Position numbers and translations under genes: made by a program. Source: Kribbella sp. NBC_01245 (lineage in GTDB: Bacteria > Actinomycetota > Actinomycetes > Propionibacteriales > Kribbellaceae). From it: a stretch of 64,000 bases of DNA. The stretch lies in NCBI RefSeq assembly GCF_036226525.1, contig NZ_CP108487.1, positions 2,728,001 to 2,792,000 on the forward strand. Reading direction: 5' to 3'. This document shows positions 35,526-45,918 of this stretch, one piece after another. Position 1 is the first letter of the stretch; every line of letters begins with the position of its first letter. The notes under the pieces are model-generated. The model was not told the origin of the DNA. It searched no databases and saw only the letters and a program-made list of their open reading frames with translations.

Positions 35526-35547
35526 CGGCGAGCCGGAAAGGAAAGAC

Positions 35548-38078
<2,531 letters not shown>

Positions 38079-38082
<4 letters not shown>

Positions 38083-39470
38083 GCCGCCACCTCCTTCCGG
38101 GTGAAGAGCGCGAGCTGCGTCGGAGCGCCCATCGAGGAGACAGGTCCAACCGGCCGCAACGCCACGTCGTACCCATAAGAGATCGCCACCTCCGAGGTCC
38201 AAGCGGCGAACTCCGCCCGGGTCCACTCGAACCGGTGATCCGGGTGCCGGTAGCCGCCCAGCAATGCCGGGTAGTTCACGTTGTACTCGGCGTTCGGCGT
38301 CGTCACGATCACCGCGCCGAACCGGGCCGCACCGAAGACGGCCTGCGCGAGCGCGGGCAGCCGCGGCGGATCGACGTGCTCGACCACCTCCATCAGTACG
38401 GCGGCGTCCAGCCCCTCCAACCGGTCATCGGTATACGTCACGGACGACTGGAACAACCGCAGGCGCTCGCGCTGACGGTCGGACATCTCGGCCACGTTCA
38501 GCCGCCGCTCAGCGAAAGTCAGCGAACGGGACGACACATCGGTCGCGACCACCTGGACGAACGCCGGATCGGCCAGCATCGCGGCGACGAGAACGCCTTC
38601 GCCGCAACCGAGGTCCGCGACCCGGCGGGCGCCGATCTCGTGCAGCACCTCCAGCACCGTCGTACGGCGTTGCGTGGCGAGCGGGACGACCCCGCTCTCG
38701 TCGCCGACCTCTTCCAAAGGCGCATCCGAGTCCGAGACCTCAAGGCGTTCCAAAGCGGAAGCGGCGAGGCGGCCCTGGTGCGCGAGATAGCGGCGCGAGA
38801 TCTGCGCCTTCTCCGAGTGGTCCGCGAGCCAGCCCGTCCCCGCCCGGATCAGCTTGTCGACCTCGTCCGAGCCGACCCAGTAGTGCTTGGCGTCATCGAG
38901 AACGGGCAGCAGGACGTACAGGTGGTTCAGCGCGTCCGCGAGCCGGATCGTCCCGGTAAGACGCAGGTCGACGTACCGCGCGTCATCCCAGCCGAGGGCC
39001 GGGTCGAGCGGCACGGGCCGGGCGTCCACCTGCCAACCGAGTGGCGCGAACAACGCGGTCACCAACTCGGCGCCGCCCCGCACCGCGGGAACGTGAATCT
39101 CCAGATCGATGGGCTTGGCCGCGAGCTCGGGCCGCGCATCGCAACGACCCGTCATCGCCGTGCGGAAGAGCTTGCCAAGGGCGACGGCCAGCAGGCTCGA
39201 CGCGGCGTACGGCCGGTCGTTCACGTATTGGCCGAGCGTGAACCCCTCGGTCGCCTTGCCGCGGCCGGCCCGGACCAGGCCGATCGGGTCGATCTCGAGC
39301 AGGAGGGCCGCCGTACAGCGCTCGTCGGTGGCCTCCGGGTACACCACGAACGCCGTACCGCCGGCAACGTCGATCGACTGGGGTCGGCCCGGGTTCTTGT
39401 GCAAGAGGAAACCGAGGTCGGTCGCAGGGGCGCCGAGGCCGGACGAGGTCGTGGTGAGGGAGAGGAACAC
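38079..39470 (-). CDS. hen1: 3'-terminal RNA ribose 2'-O-methyltransferase Hen1
   Basis: 463 residues from GTG 39470. The N-terminal 240 residues form the bacterial Hen1 domain that stimulates Pnkp ligation (starts FLSLTTTSSGLGAPATDLGF). The C-terminal methyltransferase has SAM motif VADLGCGEGVLVAAML and the manganese site EVVEHVDPPRL near 359-369. It marks the 3'-terminal ribose at the break before Pnkp reseals it, protecting the repaired RNA from repeat cleavage at the same site. First gene of the hen1-pnkp operon, divergent from the 39533 gene. Confidence 0.95.
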
Positions 39471-39532
39471 TCTCGCATTCGACCACGCGACCCGGCCAAG
39501 GCGCAGACATTTACGGACGGGACAATGTCCGG

Positions 39533-40024
39533 ATGGAACTCACCGATCACCTCGCCACCCATCTCGGCCCGGGCACACCGGACCAGCGGCTTTGGCGATT
39601 CGAAGGGCCGGAGTTCGTGAGTTTCGCCTCGGCCGAACGGTTTGGACAGGTGCTGGTTTGTTCGGTGCGGCCCGGGCAGGACGTCGCGGCGCGCTTCCTC
39701 GTCACCGCGGCACTGGACCTGGTCGAGAAGGGCGAGCGCGGTTTGGATTACCTGCAGATCATCCGGAACAACCAGCCACTGCTGGCCCGGACCGCAATCA
39801 CTGGTCTTTTGGCCGCCAGCCATCCGTACTTGCCGGCGGAATTCAATAGCGCCGACGGCGTCGAGATCCGCACGTTGATCCCGCTGACGGATCCCGAGAT
39901 CTTTCTCGCGGATGCCTACGGTGCCGACGTTTTGACGGGATTGTTCGAACAAGAAGGCCCGGATCTACTCGATGTCACTCGCGGTCCGGTGTTCGATAGG
40001 CGGTCGGAGTCGGCCGAAGATTGA
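39533..40024 (+). CDS. hypothetical protein, possibly SUFU-like
   Basis: 163 residues, soluble, acidic. The layout (LTDHLATHLGPG start, a middle FLVTAALDLVEKGERGLDYL, and a late VEIRTLIPLTDPEIFLADAY) recalls bacterial suppressor-of-fused domain proteins, but the match is from memory and loose. ATG 39533 lies 62 bp from the divergent hen1 start. No further role can be stated. Confidence 0.6.
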   Translation: MELTDHLATHLGPGTPDQRLWRFEGPEFVSFASAERFGQVLVCSVRPGQDVAARFLVTAALDLVEKGERGLDYLQIIRNNQPLLARTAITGLLAASHPYLPAEFNSADGVEIRTLIPLTDPEIFLADAYGADVLTGLFEQEGPDLLDVTRGPVFDRRSESAED

Positions 40025-40190
40025 GACACGTGCGCCGAACGCTGGCGTGTCCTGGCTATTTGGCTCTAGCGTTGCCCTCACGCAAATCGCTACAGACCGT
40101 TCTTCCCCGCTGACTTTGTGTACTGGTCTCCAGGCCTGTGGCGAACCTTTGGGCTGTACACGGCCGCCACGTCGAGACGGGGAAAGGACA

Positions 40191-40250
40191 ATGGATAACT
40201 CCGGTTACTGTTTCCAAACAGCTCTCTTTGAGGCCGAGGTCCTGCGGTGA
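40191..40250 (+). CDS. upstream micro-ORF coupled to the 40247 gene
   Basis: A 19-residue frame (starts MDNSGYCF, ends FEAEVLR) preceded by GGGAAAGGAC. Its TGA overlaps the GTG start of the next gene as GTGA, the arrangement of translational coupling. The paralogous gene at 49666 has a comparable overlapping frame upstream. Confidence 0.45.
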   Translation: MDNSGYCFQTALFEAEVLR

Positions 40251-40567
40251 AACCCCAGACCTTCGAGCTAGTTCGTTACACCGACATCAGCGGCGTCTCC
40301 GGCACCGGCACGGTCGCCGAAGGCTGCGTGTTCACCGACGGCTCGGTCGCCCTGCGCTGGCACGGTGCCAACCCGTCGACCGCGGTCTGGCCGGACCTCG
40401 ACTCGATCATCGCCGTGCACGGCCACTGCGGCGCGACCGTGGTGCGCTGGCTGGACGTCTCCGAGATGGAGCCCGTCCCCGGCACGGACCTGCTGCCCGG
40501 CGAACTCGCGCACATCCTCGCGACCGGTAGGCAGACCCGGCGCCCCAAGTTCGCCACCACCGCTTGA
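40247..40567 (+). CDS. conserved hypothetical protein, paralogue of the 49666 gene
   Basis: 106 residues. The first 70 are almost the same as in the gene at 49666-50163: TFELVR..D.SGVSGTGxVA, then EGCVFTDGSVALRW, STAVWPDLDS and AVHGHxGAT. It is a compact beta-rich domain without membrane segments. I know similar short proteins from many actinobacteria but no function. The C-terminal 25 residues differ between the two paralogues. Confidence 0.75.
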   Translation: MKPQTFELVRYTDISGVSGTGTVAEGCVFTDGSVALRWHGANPSTAVWPDLDSIIAVHGHCGATVVRWLDVSEMEPVPGTDLLPGELAHILATGRQTRRPKFATTA

Positions 40568-40610
40568 CCGCACCAGCTTTCGCGTCATCGCGGGCATTAG
40601 GCTGCGCGGC

Positions 40611-41108
40611 ATGGCTCGCGCGAAACAATCGGCCGGTACGCCGGCGACCGTCGCTCTGACCAAGGCCGCGGTGCCGTTCACCGTGCACGCGTACGAGCAT
40701 GACCCGGCCGCGGCGTCGTACGGCCTCGAAGCCGCCGCCGCGCTCGGGCTCGAACCGGGCCAGGTGTTCAAGACGCTGCTGGTCGAGGCCGACGGCAAAC
40801 TCGGCGTGGGCATCGTGCCGGTCGATCGCCAGCTCGACCTGAAGGCGATCGCCACCGCGCTCGGTGCGAAGAAGGCCGTGATGGCCGACCCCGCCGCGGC
40901 CGAACGCACCACCGGGTACGTCGTCGGCGGTATCAGCCCGATCGGCCAGAAGAAGGCGCTGCCGACCGTGCTCGACGACAGCGCCCTCCTCCACGACCAC
41001 GTCTACGTCTCCGGCGGCCGCCGCGGCCTGGACCTCGGCCTCGCCCCCACCGACCTCGTCGCCGCGACCAAGGCCGGCGTCGCCCCGATCGCCCGGGTGG
41101 CGAGGTAG
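40611..41108 (+). CDS. ybaK: YbaK/EbsC family Cys-tRNA(Pro)/Cys-tRNA(Cys) deacylase
   Basis: 165 residues of the YbaK editing domain: FTVHAYEHDPAAASYGLEAA at the start, QVFKTLLVEADGKLGVGIVP, KAIATALGAKKAVMADPAAA, the GYVVGGISPIGQKK motif with its conserved glycines and lysine, and PTVLDDS. The enzyme removes cysteine mistakenly charged on tRNA-Pro. Start ATG 40611 gives the family length; the longer frame is antisense-like. Its last 106 bases overlap the convergent membrane-protein frame. Confidence 0.92.
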   Translation: MARAKQSAGTPATVALTKAAVPFTVHAYEHDPAAASYGLEAAAALGLEPGQVFKTLLVEADGKLGVGIVPVDRQLDLKAIATALGAKKAVMADPAAAERTTGYVVGGISPIGQKKALPTVLDDSALLHDHVYVSGGRRGLDLGLAPTDLVAATKAGVAPIARVAR

Positions 41109-41620
41109 AGCCAGGTCGGACCCCAGAGCAGTCCGAGGAGCGGGAAGTGCACGGCGGTTGCCGGGGTGTAGAAGGATGCGGCGACGAAGCCGGCCAGGAG
41201 AACGACGAAAGGCAGCAACCGGTCGACGCCGCCGAGGATGTGTGCGCGGACCGTCGCGACGCCAAGGACGGCAAGCCCGCCGAACATGAGGAGCATGCTC
41301 GCGACAATGGCGCCGTCGGCCGCCGCGTTGGGATCGGCGATGAGCAGAACCGAGACCGCGAGCCGGACGAACCCGCCGACCGCGACAAGGCCCGCACCGA
41401 TCACCGCTGCCCTTCGGGGCCGCGCGAAATCCGCTGCCGCCCAGGCGATTGCGCCGGCGGCCATGCCGATGATCGCGACACCCCAGATGGCTTCGTAGCC
41501 GCGGGTTTCGACAATCGCCGGGTACCCCACCACGAGTGCGATCACGCCGTACGCGATCTGCACGACGGCACCGGCGGCGCCGATGACACCGGCAAGCCGT
41601 ACAAGTTGGGATCTGGACAT
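41003..41620 (-). CDS. hypothetical membrane protein with C-terminal tail overlapping ybaK
   Basis: 205 residues. Six or so transmembrane helices occupy residues 1-170 (VGYPAIVETRGYEAIWGVAI marks the first outside loop; FVVLLAGFVAASFY later). The last 35 residues, rich in arginine and proline, are encoded antisense to the ybaK 3' end and look like read-through past a lost stop. Probably cotranscribed with the following-upstream membrane protein (41657-42244). Not a family I can name. Confidence 0.65.
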   Translation of the reverse strand: MSRSQLVRLAGVIGAAGAVVQIAYGVIALVVGYPAIVETRGYEAIWGVAIIGMAAGAIAWAAADFARPRRAAVIGAGLVAVGGFVRLAVSVLLIADPNAAADGAIVASMLLMFGGLAVLGVATVRAHILGGVDRLLPFVVLLAGFVAASFYTPATAVHFPLLGLLWGPTWLYLATRAIGATPALVAATRSVGARPRSRPRRPPET

Positions 41621-41656
41621 GTCGCCACTCTCCTTTGTCCTGGGTGAGCACAGAAC

Positions 41657-42244
41657 TCAGGCGTTGCGGGCGGTGAAGCCCACGACGGAAATCGACGCCC
41701 CATAGATGCCAATTGCCAGCGCCATCACGGGCGTCAAGATCAGCCCGAGCAGGGCCGCCGTCACCACGCCAGAAGCAAGTACGGCAACGCTGAAGGGCGT
41801 TCGACGGGCTCGGACCTCCGCGATGCCGGCCACCAGCATGGCGAGGGCGGAGACCAGCGTGCCGAGGCCGAAGAGCAGCCCGGTGACCAGGCCGACGGTC
41901 GGGTCCTCCAGCAGCCGATCGCGCATCGGGATGCTCGCGATCTCGCCCGCGAAAAGGAGCAGCGTGGCACCGGCCGCCAGCGTGAGCCCACCCCGGCCGG
42001 CCGCGGTGCGGGCTCGGTCGCGCACAGCCCACAGGCCATAGGCGATGAGCACGTGCAAGACGGCGTAAAGAAGGGACACCCAGATGAGAGCAGTCGACGA
42101 CCACGGGGAGGAGAAGCGGTCGTCGGAGACATCCGTGAGCGGGATCGCGACAACCTGGACGGCAACTCCGCAGACCAGGGTGAGAATGCCGCCCGCGACG
42201 AGGTGCGGGACAACCGTGCGGGTCGGGGTGAGCTGGGTGGACAT
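41657..42244 (-). CDS. hypothetical membrane protein, six helices
   Basis: 195 residues from ATG 42244, which is preceded by a clear GGAGGTC site. Hydrophobic segments alternate with short loops (HLVAGGILTLVCGVAVQVVA, STALIWVSLLYAVLHVLIAY and four more). 36 bp upstream of the 41620 gene, so one operon. The upstream extension to 42340 lacks membrane character and is not used. Divergent from the sensor kinase; possibly its regulated target, which is inference. Confidence 0.7.
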   Translation of the reverse strand: MSTQLTPTRTVVPHLVAGGILTLVCGVAVQVVAIPLTDVSDDRFSSPWSSTALIWVSLLYAVLHVLIAYGLWAVRDRARTAAGRGGLTLAAGATLLLFAGEIASIPMRDRLLEDPTVGLVTGLLFGLGTLVSALAMLVAGIAEVRARRTPFSVAVLASGVVTAALLGLILTPVMALAIGIYGASISVVGFTARNA

Positions 42245-42400
42245 GATGACCTCCGGATCGGTGAACGTGAGGTCCAGCGTCGCCCCGGGGCCCGGCTTCA
42301 CACATCGGTCAAGACCCGCGTTCGCACTACGTGCCAGCACCTACCGCGAACGAGGCCGAACCCGCTCCCCCAGCCGACGTTCTACTGCCACACTCGCACC

Positions 42401-44329
42401 ATGGCAAAGGGCATCGTCGTGGTCGTCGTGGCGCTCACCGTGGCGTGCGAGGTGGCCGCGGTGTCCCTCGCCACCGACTCGGCCGTCGTCCGCGTCGCCT
42501 ACGCGGTGTACGCCGTCACTCAGGCCGTGGCCGGAGCCCTGATCGTGTGGCGGCATCCCCGGCACGTGATCGGGTGGCTGCTCGCCGGCTTCGCGCTCTG
42601 GAACGCTGCGGTCTCGGACGCTGCCCTCGCGTACGGCCAGCGGGCGGCCGTCAACGGATGGCCGCTCGCGGACCTTGCACAGCTGACCGGGCTCGTGTCG
42701 TGGATCATCGCCGGGGCCGGCCTCTGGGCTCTGTTCGTGCTGTTCCCGGATGGGCGGCTGCCCGGGCGGCGCTGGTGGGTGGTCCCGATCGGCTGGGCCA
42801 TCGGTGCCGCGCTGGCCATCCCGGGCTGGTCGTTCAACCCGGCGCTGGGAAGCGAGTTCGAGTCGGGCGTGAACCCCTTCGCCCGCGACGACCTCCCGAC
42901 CGGCCCGATGTTCGCGGTCGGGGCCGGCCTGGTCGGCGGCAGCCTCGTGTTGTCGGTGCTGGCGTTGGCGCTGCGTTTCCGGCGTTCCCGTGGCGTCGAG
43001 CGTCAGCAGATCAAGTGGGTGTTGCTTGCGGCCGGGGTGCTCGGCGTCCTCTTGCCGGTCTCGTCGGCACTGTGGACCACGTGGCCGCCGATCCAGGTGA
43101 TCGTCGCGCTCACCTTTCCGCTGCTACCCATCGCCGCCTGCGTCGCGCTGCTGCGCTACCACCTGTACGACATCGATCTGGTGGTCAGCCGCACGGTCAG
43201 CTGGGCGCTGCTCACGGTGACGCTTTTCGGAGGCTACGCCGCGGTGGTGCTGATGGCGGGTCTGGTGTTCGCTTCACCCGCCTCGGCCGCGCTCGGAGCC
43301 TTGGTCGTGGCGGTGGCTTTCCGTCCCCTGCGTGACCGGTTGCAGAACGCGGTCGACCGCAGGTTCCGGCGTGCTCGCTATGAGGTGCGCCGGGCGATGT
43401 CCGACTTCGTTGATCGGGTACGCCGAGGCGAGGCCGCGGCGGACGACGTCGAACAGGCGCTGCGGTCGGCGGTGGGCGACCCCGACCTCGAACTCGTACT
43501 CCGGCCACGCTCGACGTACGACATCCCGCCCGGTCGTACGGCACTGACGGCAGGCCCTGCCATCGTGATCCACCGCGTCGAGGACTCCGGTCTGGTAGCC
43601 GACGCCACCAACGCGGGGCGGCTGGCGATCGAGATCGCCGCGCTGCAAGGCGAACTCCGGCATCAGCTCACCGAGCTCACGGCGTCCCGGTCGCGCATCG
43701 TCGCCGTCGCCGACGAGGAGCGCCACAAGATCGCCCGTGACCTCCACGACGGCGCCCAGCAGCGGCTGATCGCGATCGGGCTGGTCCTGCGGCATGTCCA
43801 GCACCGGCTGCGGGACAGCCAGTCCGAGGACGTCAGCCGAGACCTGGACGTCAGCCGGGACCTGGACGGCGATGTCAGCCGGGACCTGGACGGCGCGGTC
43901 GCCGAGCTCACCAACTCCATCACCGAGTTGCGCTCCCTGGCCGGCGGCCTCCGGCCCGCCGCCCTCGAGTCGGGTCTCGGCGCGGCCCTGCGGGACCTCG
44001 CCGCCCGCACGCCCGTCACCACCACGGTGCGCACGACCAACGAGCGGTTCCGCCCGGACCTGGAGGCGGTCGCCTGGTTCGTCGCCTGCGAAGCGGTGAC
44101 GAACGCGGTCAAGCATGCCCAGGCCGCCGCCCTCACCGTCGAGGTGAGTCGCGACGGCGACAACCTGCTGGTCGCGATCGGCGACGACGGCCGCGGCGGG
44201 GCCGAGATCGGCCGAGGGTCCGGCCTGCTGGGACTTTCCGACCGGGTCCTCGCCCGCGGTGGCACCCTGACGGTGCACTCGCCGACCGGTGCCGGGACCC
44301 GACTGGAGGCGAGGCTGCCATGCGAGTGA
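42401..44329 (+). CDS. sensor histidine kinase with tandem repeat in the dimerisation region
   Basis: 642 residues. About seven N-terminal transmembrane helices (1-310), a linker, then HisKA_3: DEERHKIARDLHDGAQQRLI with phospho-acceptor H449, and a HATPase_c domain (ACEAVTNAVKHAQAAAL N-box, GDDGRGG and GSGLLGLSDRV). Just after the H-box helix, VSRDLD is present three times in tandem (about residues 478-498), an unusual insertion in the dimerisation hairpin. The gene overlaps the response regulator by 10 bp. Start ATG 42401 gives the hydrophobic N terminus MAKGIVVVVVALTVAC. Confidence 0.9.
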   Translation: MAKGIVVVVVALTVACEVAAVSLATDSAVVRVAYAVYAVTQAVAGALIVWRHPRHVIGWLLAGFALWNAAVSDAALAYGQRAAVNGWPLADLAQLTGLVSWIIAGAGLWALFVLFPDGRLPGRRWWVVPIGWAIGAALAIPGWSFNPALGSEFESGVNPFARDDLPTGPMFAVGAGLVGGSLVLSVLALALRFRRSRGVERQQIKWVLLAAGVLGVLLPVSSALWTTWPPIQVIVALTFPLLPIAACVALLRYHLYDIDLVVSRTVSWALLTVTLFGGYAAVVLMAGLVFASPASAALGALVVAVAFRPLRDRLQNAVDRRFRRARYEVRRAMSDFVDRVRRGEAAADDVEQALRSAVGDPDLELVLRPRSTYDIPPGRTALTAGPAIVIHRVEDSGLVADATNAGRLAIEIAALQGELRHQLTELTASRSRIVAVADEERHKIARDLHDGAQQRLIAIGLVLRHVQHRLRDSQSEDVSRDLDVSRDLDGDVSRDLDGAVAELTNSITELRSLAGGLRPAALESGLGAALRDLAARTPVTTTVRTTNERFRPDLEAVAWFVACEAVTNAVKHAQAAALTVEVSRDGDNLLVAIGDDGRGGAEIGRGSGLLGLSDRVLARGGTLTVHSPTGAGTRLEARLPCE

Positions 44330-44961
44330 TCGTGATCGAGGATCAGGCGCTGCTGCGCGAGGGCCTGGCCCGGCTATTCACCGACGCGGGGCATGAGGTT
44401 GCGGGCCGGGCCGGTTCGGCCGAGGGCCTTGACGAGCTCGTGACCTCTGGGCGGCCCGATCTTGTCGTCCTCGACATTCGGATGCCACCGACGTTCACCG
44501 ACGAAGGGCTCGTCGCGGCCCGGCGCCTCAAGGCCCGCGACGATCCGCCGGGAGTCCTCCTGCTCTCGCAGCACGTCGAGACCGGCCACGTCGTCGACCT
44601 GGTCCCACACCCCGGGTTCGGCTACCTGCTCAAGGACCGCGTGCTCGAGGTCGACGAGTTCGTGGCGGCCGCCGAGCGGGTTGCGGCCGGCGGGTCAGTG
44701 CTTGACCCCCAGGTCGTCTCCGCGCTGGTCGCTCAGCGCGGACCCGGCCCGCTCGACCGGCTCTCCGAACGGGAGCGCGATGTGCTGGCCCTGATGGCGG
44801 AAGGCCTCAACAACGCCGGCATCGCCGACCGGCTGGTACTCAGCCCCCGCACGGTCGAGGCCCACGTGGCTCACGTGCTGACCAAGCTCGACGTCCCCGA
44901 GTCCAACGACTCCCACCGGCGAGTGCTGGCAGTACTCACCTACCTCCGAGCCGCACCGTGA
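44320..44961 (+). CDS. LuxR/NarL-family response regulator
   Basis: 213 residues. Receiver with acidic pair in VIVIEDQALL, phospho-acceptor D52 in VVLDIRMPP and the lysine in YLLKDRV; C-terminal HTH LSERERDVLALMAEGLNNAG...SPRTVEAHVAHVLTKLDV. Partner of the preceding kinase by overlap. The downstream membrane protein starts inside its stop (GTGA), so the three genes are one operon. Confidence 0.95.
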   Translation: MRVIVIEDQALLREGLARLFTDAGHEVAGRAGSAEGLDELVTSGRPDLVVLDIRMPPTFTDEGLVAARRLKARDDPPGVLLLSQHVETGHVVDLVPHPGFGYLLKDRVLEVDEFVAAAERVAAGGSVLDPQVVSALVAQRGPGPLDRLSERERDVLALMAEGLNNAGIADRLVLSPRTVEAHVAHVLTKLDVPESNDSHRRVLAVLTYLRAAP

Positions 44962-45917
44962 ACGCGCGCTGGCGGCTGCCGCTCGCCGGCGGCATCGTTG
45001 GGCTCACCTGGGCCGCGGGCTTCCGCGGCTGGATGGTGGAGCTGATCGGCGCGGACTCCACGTTCAGCTGGATGACCATCACGCTGATCCTGCTGCCAGG
45101 CGCCCTCATCGGGGTGCTGCTCGGACTGGCCGCACAGGCGCAAGAGGCGGGCGTAGTACCCCACCGTGCGCTTGTCTGGGCACCGATGCTGTTCGCTTCG
45201 GCATTGCTCGATCCGCGGATCCTCCGGTGGCTCGTACGAACTGGCGAGGGTAGTGGCTCGCTCATGGTGGTGGCCACGGCTCTGTGCACCGGCTACGTCG
45301 TGACGCACTGGCGCCTCACCTGGCGCACCTCGCTGTGCGCGCTGGTCGCGGCGAGCGGGACGCTCGTGCTCGGCTTGATGGGGACGATGACCATGCCGCT
45401 GAGCACCCCTCGTGGGGCGTGGGTGTGCCTGTACGCCATGTCGTTCATGGTGGTGCTGGGGCTGGCGTCCGCCCTTCCCCATCGCCGGCTCCCTCGCCCC
45501 GGCCGGGCCGCGATCGTTGCTATCGGTGCCACCTGCGGCCTGGCCTGGGCATGCGCTCTGCGCAGCTTCATGGTCGCGGTCGCCGGCGACGAATCCACGG
45601 TCACGTGGATCAACACGTTCGTCTGGATCCTGCTGATGGGGGCACTCGCCGGCGGTCTGCTGGGCTGGGCCGAGCACCTCCGCCGAAGCGGCCGCCCACG
45701 ACGCGGGCTGGTGGCGGCGCCACTGCTGTTCGCGGGCCTCGTTGCCTGGGCACTCACCGCAGTCGGCGACTCCACCTTCGCGCTCGACACCGCGCACGGC
45801 ATCTGGGTGACGACCTTGTTCTACGGCCTGATGGTGACCCTCGCCCTCGGAACCTCGATCCCGCTGCGTCCCGAGAGCGTCGTCACCACCCCGGTCGAGC
45901 AGAACGCTGCCGGCTGA
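44958..45917 (+). CDS. membrane protein with internal duplication, in a two-component operon
   Basis: 319 residues, about eight transmembrane helices. The two halves repeat: GLTWAAGFRGWMVELIGADS followed by TFSWMTITLILLPGALIG in the first, GLAWACALRSFMVAVAGDES followed by TVTWINTFVWILLMGALAG in the second. It starts with a GTG overlapping the response-regulator stop, so it may be a sensor accessory or an output of the pair. No family recognised. Confidence 0.75.
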   Translation: MNARWRLPLAGGIVGLTWAAGFRGWMVELIGADSTFSWMTITLILLPGALIGVLLGLAAQAQEAGVVPHRALVWAPMLFASALLDPRILRWLVRTGEGSGSLMVVATALCTGYVVTHWRLTWRTSLCALVAASGTLVLGLMGTMTMPLSTPRGAWVCLYAMSFMVVLGLASALPHRRLPRPGRAAIVAIGATCGLAWACALRSFMVAVAGDESTVTWINTFVWILLMGALAGGLLGWAEHLRRSGRPRRGLVAAPLLFAGLVAWALTAVGDSTFALDTAHGIWVTTLFYGLMVTLALGTSIPLRPESVVTTPVEQNAAG

Positions 45918-45918
45918 G

